DNA of 64,000 bases from Spirochaetales bacterium (lineage in GTDB: Bacteria > Spirochaetota > Spirochaetia > SZUA-6 > RPPD01), in NCBI GenBank assembly GCA_016934415.1, contig JAFGSW010000088.1:118434-182433 (forward strand), in the 5' to 3' direction. The translations under genes and the position numbers were made by a program. Of this stretch, positions 61,902-64,000 are shown one piece after another. The notes below the pieces were generated by a model that ran no database searches, was not told the origin of the DNA, and was given only the letters and a program-made list of their open reading frames with translations. Each line of letters starts with the position of its first letter. The stretch's first letter is position 1.

Positions 61902-62264
61902 GAGGGAGAAGGGAATAACGGATAATACCGTTGGGTAGGGCGGGCGTCTCGCCCGCCTGGATCGATGACACGGATAAAGGAAGAGGAGAAGGGGCAGCTA
62001 CGGATAGAGACGCGGATAAGGAAGAGGAATTTCTAAGGAATCCAGGAATGGAGGAAGCCAGGAAAAGAGAGAGAAGTCGGTGGGCTATTGGAAAAACGGA
62101 TCGTATTCAGGTCAATATATTGATACAATGTATTATTAATGTCACGGTAAAACGAAATAAAGGATACTACCTGATCATCTATATAAGTTCAAATCTGATC
62201 TGAACTAATACACCTTAAGGAATCCTTCCAAACGTCGTTTCCCGGTTTCAATCTTACAAGGCTT
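61902..62264. other. Gene-free start of the AT-rich intergenic region
   Basis: A hairpin GGCGGGCG-TCT-CGCCCGCC (61939-61957) of a type widely seen as an intergenic repeat lies just after rlmB, with no T run. It is followed by purine-rich short repeats ('cggata', 'aggaag', 'aggaat') and a copy of the dispersed repeat at 61998-62020. From about 62080 the composition shifts strongly to A and T. No supported gene. Confidence 0.55.
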
Positions 62265-62416
62265 TCAATATTTTTTGACGATTTTCGGGTGTAGTGTTTT
62301 CCCCGGATGAAAAGGCACGACCACCCTTCTATTTTTTCTGATAAAAACCTTATGACTTCCCTTTATTCGTACAATTTAAAACCGTTCTTTTTCAGCAGTT
62401 GCCTCCCGCCGTACAC
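62265..62416 (-). pseudogene. hicA: HicA-type toxin relic (frameshifted)
   Basis: Minus-strand fragments in two frames read as HicA, the RNase toxin of the HicAB system. From GTG 62416 the first frame gives MYGGRQLLKKNGFKLYE then stop. One frame over, the sequence continues at once as RIKGSHKVFIRKNRRVVVPF and HPGKTLHPKIVKKY then stop, which is the GSH...VPFHPGKTLHPKIVK core with the catalytic His. One added A after TACGAA would restore a continuous frame, and a second shift lies in the A run near 62268-62275. No complete HicB partner was recognised nearby. Confidence 0.75.
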
Positions 62417-62744
62417 CGTGTCGCGCCTGATTTGCTTGATCCCGTGCCCCGGAATGAGTCGGCGAAATATCTCACCTGGTTCAGAGAACCTCGACGGCGT
62501 TGCCGGACGAGAATCGCGTGCTGTCGAAAGGCGATAACGTTTCATGGCATTCCTTGTTTTGTGCCGATGGATAAACCAAAATTATTGTCCCCCGGATATT
62601 ATTTTATGGAAGCGTCAATACTATCACACCTGTTAACAGTAAATACTTTGGTAAAACTATCCCAAAACTCCGGAGACACGAAAAAGGTAAGAGTGATTAA
62701 TTTATAAGTTGTTATTTGGTGGGTAATGAATTGGATGCCTACAA
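62417..62744. other. Gene-poor AT-rich spacer
   Basis: A 60-codon minus-strand open frame (62363-62545) leads into the HicA relic, but its upper part has no recognised homology; it could be the remnant of a hicB-like partner, which I cannot confirm. The rest shows only short frames. No RNA gene was seen. Confidence 0.4.
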
Positions 62745-62773
62745 TTGACAGCTAAAAAGATAATGAATAATAT
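62745..62773 (+). promoter_or_regulatory. Promoter of the AT-rich lipoprotein gene
   Basis: A perfect TTGACA (62745-62750) and TAATAT (62768-62773, 4 of 6) are 17 nt apart. The ATG at 62785 lies only 11 nt after the -10 box, so the leader would be a few nucleotides long, and no ribosome-binding site is visible. Confidence 0.6.
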
Positions 62774-62784
62774 GGTTTGTACTG

Positions 62785-63768
62785 ATGAATAGAATAAATA
62801 ACTGCTTTTTTGTGATAATATGTGCTCTGTTTGTTCCACTGTTTGTTTTCAGCTGTCATGATTCAGATCCCAGTGAATCAACAACAAAAAATAATGAAAA
62901 CACTGACCCCTCCCTGATGGATACGGCTAAAATTAAAACAGAACCGGTAAGAAATGAGTACACGGATATGTATTTTTATCAGGGACTCTTTTATTATGGT
63001 AAATCAGATTCATTGATTGAGTTAAGAATAGAGGACGGAACATCATATTTCACTGTGTATTCCGTCAACGGTAATGATATTAAAAAAATATCAGAAGAGG
63101 TTATTACAAATTTCAGCAGTGTTACCAAGATCATCCCCGACAGATATCAGGTGATTTACTGTAAAATCAACGATGTGGAATACAAACTCAGTTTTGCCGC
63201 TGTATCCGTCAAAAATTTGAAGACAGTAATAGCTGAATCTAAATTCCCTGAAGCATTGAGTATATCAATACATGATTATTTTGGTGAAGAATTTATGGAT
63301 GCTGCTGGAATAAACAAGACCGAATTTATGAATGACGGAAGTTTTACCTGCCAGGACTTCATCTCACTGCTTGGTGAATATAAAGCAGTCAGCAGGCACT
63401 TTATTTCTATCTTTATCAGAGGCTGGAAGGAGTCGATTGAGGAAAATACGGTTCAGACTCATCAGGATGTAAAGGATTTCCATATTCAAATTTACGGTTC
63501 GTATCCCGACGAAAATTACAGCCTGTTTCACATCAATTCCCGGGGATTCGAGTCTTATGATTCATATCATGACTTTTTACCTCATGTGCGCCATATGCTG
63601 AAAACAAATAATATCTTATCAATATTTTCAGAGTACGGAGGTGCTGAAACTATGCACAGAATGGAATATTTACTCATAGACGGCCGATTATATTTTGAAG
63701 ATACAATGTATTTGGATATACGCAATAAGACATATTTGGATTTTTATATCATGGAAAAAGTTTTTTAG
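62785..63768 (+). CDS. AT-rich predicted lipoprotein of unknown function
   Basis: The 327-residue protein has a signal peptide (MNRINNCFFVIICALFVPLFVFS) ending in a lipobox-like 'VFSC', so Cys24 would be lipidated. A short disordered linker rich in S, T, N and D follows, then a mixed alpha/beta domain with no motif that I recognise; 'GLFYYGKSDSLIELRIEDGTSYFTVYSVNG' suggests a beta-rich start. Codon use is strikingly AT-rich compared with every gene to its left, which points to recent transfer. No Shine-Dalgarno sequence is visible before the ATG. It lies alone between an AT-rich spacer and the 17-bp inverted repeat. Confidence 0.75.
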   Translation: MNRINNCFFVIICALFVPLFVFSCHDSDPSESTTKNNENTDPSLMDTAKIKTEPVRNEYTDMYFYQGLFYYGKSDSLIELRIEDGTSYFTVYSVNGNDIKKISEEVITNFSSVTKIIPDRYQVIYCKINDVEYKLSFAAVSVKNLKTVIAESKFPEALSISIHDYFGEEFMDAAGINKTEFMNDGSFTCQDFISLLGEYKAVSRHFISIFIRGWKESIEENTVQTHQDVKDFHIQIYGSYPDENYSLFHINSRGFESYDSYHDFLPHVRHMLKTNNILSIFSEYGGAETMHRMEYLLIDGRLYFEDTMYLDIRNKTYLDFYIMEKVF

Positions 63769-63927
63769 TTGTTGCATTTCGCCTGATATAAAGGAACCCC
63801 ATATTCGAGTCCTTCCCCCCGCCGTGCCGACGCTTTTCCCGCCCGCCGCCGCCTGAACCAGAAGCCGTGATCCGTCCCCCCCGCGGAAGGACAGCGCTCC
63901 GGCAGCCCTGCCTCCACGCTTCGACCC

Positions 63928-63990
63928 CCTCACCAAATGCCAAGCATCATACTTGTTAGCCGAATGACTTTATCTTGGCATTTGGTGAGG
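63928..63990. repeat. Perfect 17-bp inverted repeat near the window end
   Basis: CCTCACCAAATGCCAAG (63928-63944) and CTTGGCATTTGGTGAGG (63974-63990) are exact reverse complements with a 29-nt AT-rich spacer. There is no T run, so it does not look like a terminator. A related stretch (TATTTGGTGGGTAATGA, about 62713-62729) lies before the lipoprotein gene, so the 1.2-kb AT-rich unit has similar sequence at both sides. It could be the end of a mobile element or a cassette boundary. Confidence 0.6.
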
Positions 63991-64000
63991 ATGACGCCTG

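Noticed and set aside
61931..62203. 90-codon plus-strand open frame after rlmB
   Set aside because: It translates an intergenic GC hairpin repeat and purine-rich repeats into a biased peptide; no start signal.
63951..63961. Integron attC core (TTGTTAGCC) in the spacer of the 17-bp repeat
   Set aside because: GTTAGCC departs from GTTRRRY, and no matching RYYYAAC box or attC-like fold could be built around it; no integrase gene is in the window.

Overview
The window is about 64 kb of mostly GC-rich bacterial chromosome. It carries housekeeping genes (ddl, dcd, pgeF, argS, grpE-dnaK-dnaJ, rlmB, two Met tRNAs), several spirochaete-style envelope and signalling genes, and one very large surface-polysaccharide locus. 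Large TPR proteins, a SpoIIE-type phosphatase with an extracytoplasmic propeller, PEGA lipoproteins and ParB-like orphan proteins suggest an environmental member of the Spirochaetota. This is inference: no rRNA or other phylogenetic marker was searched.

Layout. 1-1178 is the 3' part of a solute-binding protein gene, ending at a strong terminator and facing ddl and a small ParB-domain gene. 3346-12988 is a plus-strand run: a TPR/coiled-coil exported protein, a 1545-residue sensor phosphatase, an exported protein with a CBM9-like domain, dcd, a YwbE-family gene and a zinc-ribbon membrane protein, the last four joined by ATGA overlaps. 12994-16743 holds a PEGA lipoprotein and an unrecognised 668-residue protein on the minus strand. 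pgeF, argS, an amidohydrolase, convergent initiator and elongator tRNA-Met genes, a PDZ/HATPase membrane kinase overlapping a DUF362 ferredoxin-like gene, and grpE-dnaK-dnaJ follow.

28781-55921 is a run of 26 minus-strand genes, tightly spaced or overlapping, headed by a MarR/winged-helix regulator. It encodes nucleotide-sugar enzymes (a TviB/WbpO-type dehydrogenase; WbpB-, WbpE- and WbpD-like enzymes for UDP-2,3-diacetamido-glucuronate; a UDP-glucuronate 4-epimerase; a LegB-like dehydratase, nucleotidyltransferase and aminotransferase), five glycosyltransferases, five methyltransferases, an asparagine-synthase-like enzyme, a DUF2334 deacetylase-like protein, a Wzx flippase and a Wzy-like polymerase. 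Its most unusual part is an E1-alpha/E1-beta pair of a thiamine-diphosphate 2-oxoacid dehydrogenase with no E2 or E3, between the LegB-like gene and the aminotransferase. I infer a two-carbon (acyloin-type) branch or acyl modification of a nucleotide sugar. A sigma70-like promoter with a perfect 9-1-9 palindrome at its start site lies in front of the regulator and is the likely control point of the locus.

56097-61901 returns to the plus strand: an orphan histidine kinase that may be translated from a leaderless mRNA, a HAMP protein with no output domain, two solitary DNA methyltransferases (the first apparently starting at CTG), a small exported protein with five EF-hand-like loops, and rlmB. 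From about 62080 the DNA becomes AT-rich and looks acquired: it holds a frameshifted HicA toxin relic, a lipoprotein gene of foreign composition, and ends with a perfect 17-bp inverted repeat. No CRISPR array, intact transposase or rRNA was seen.
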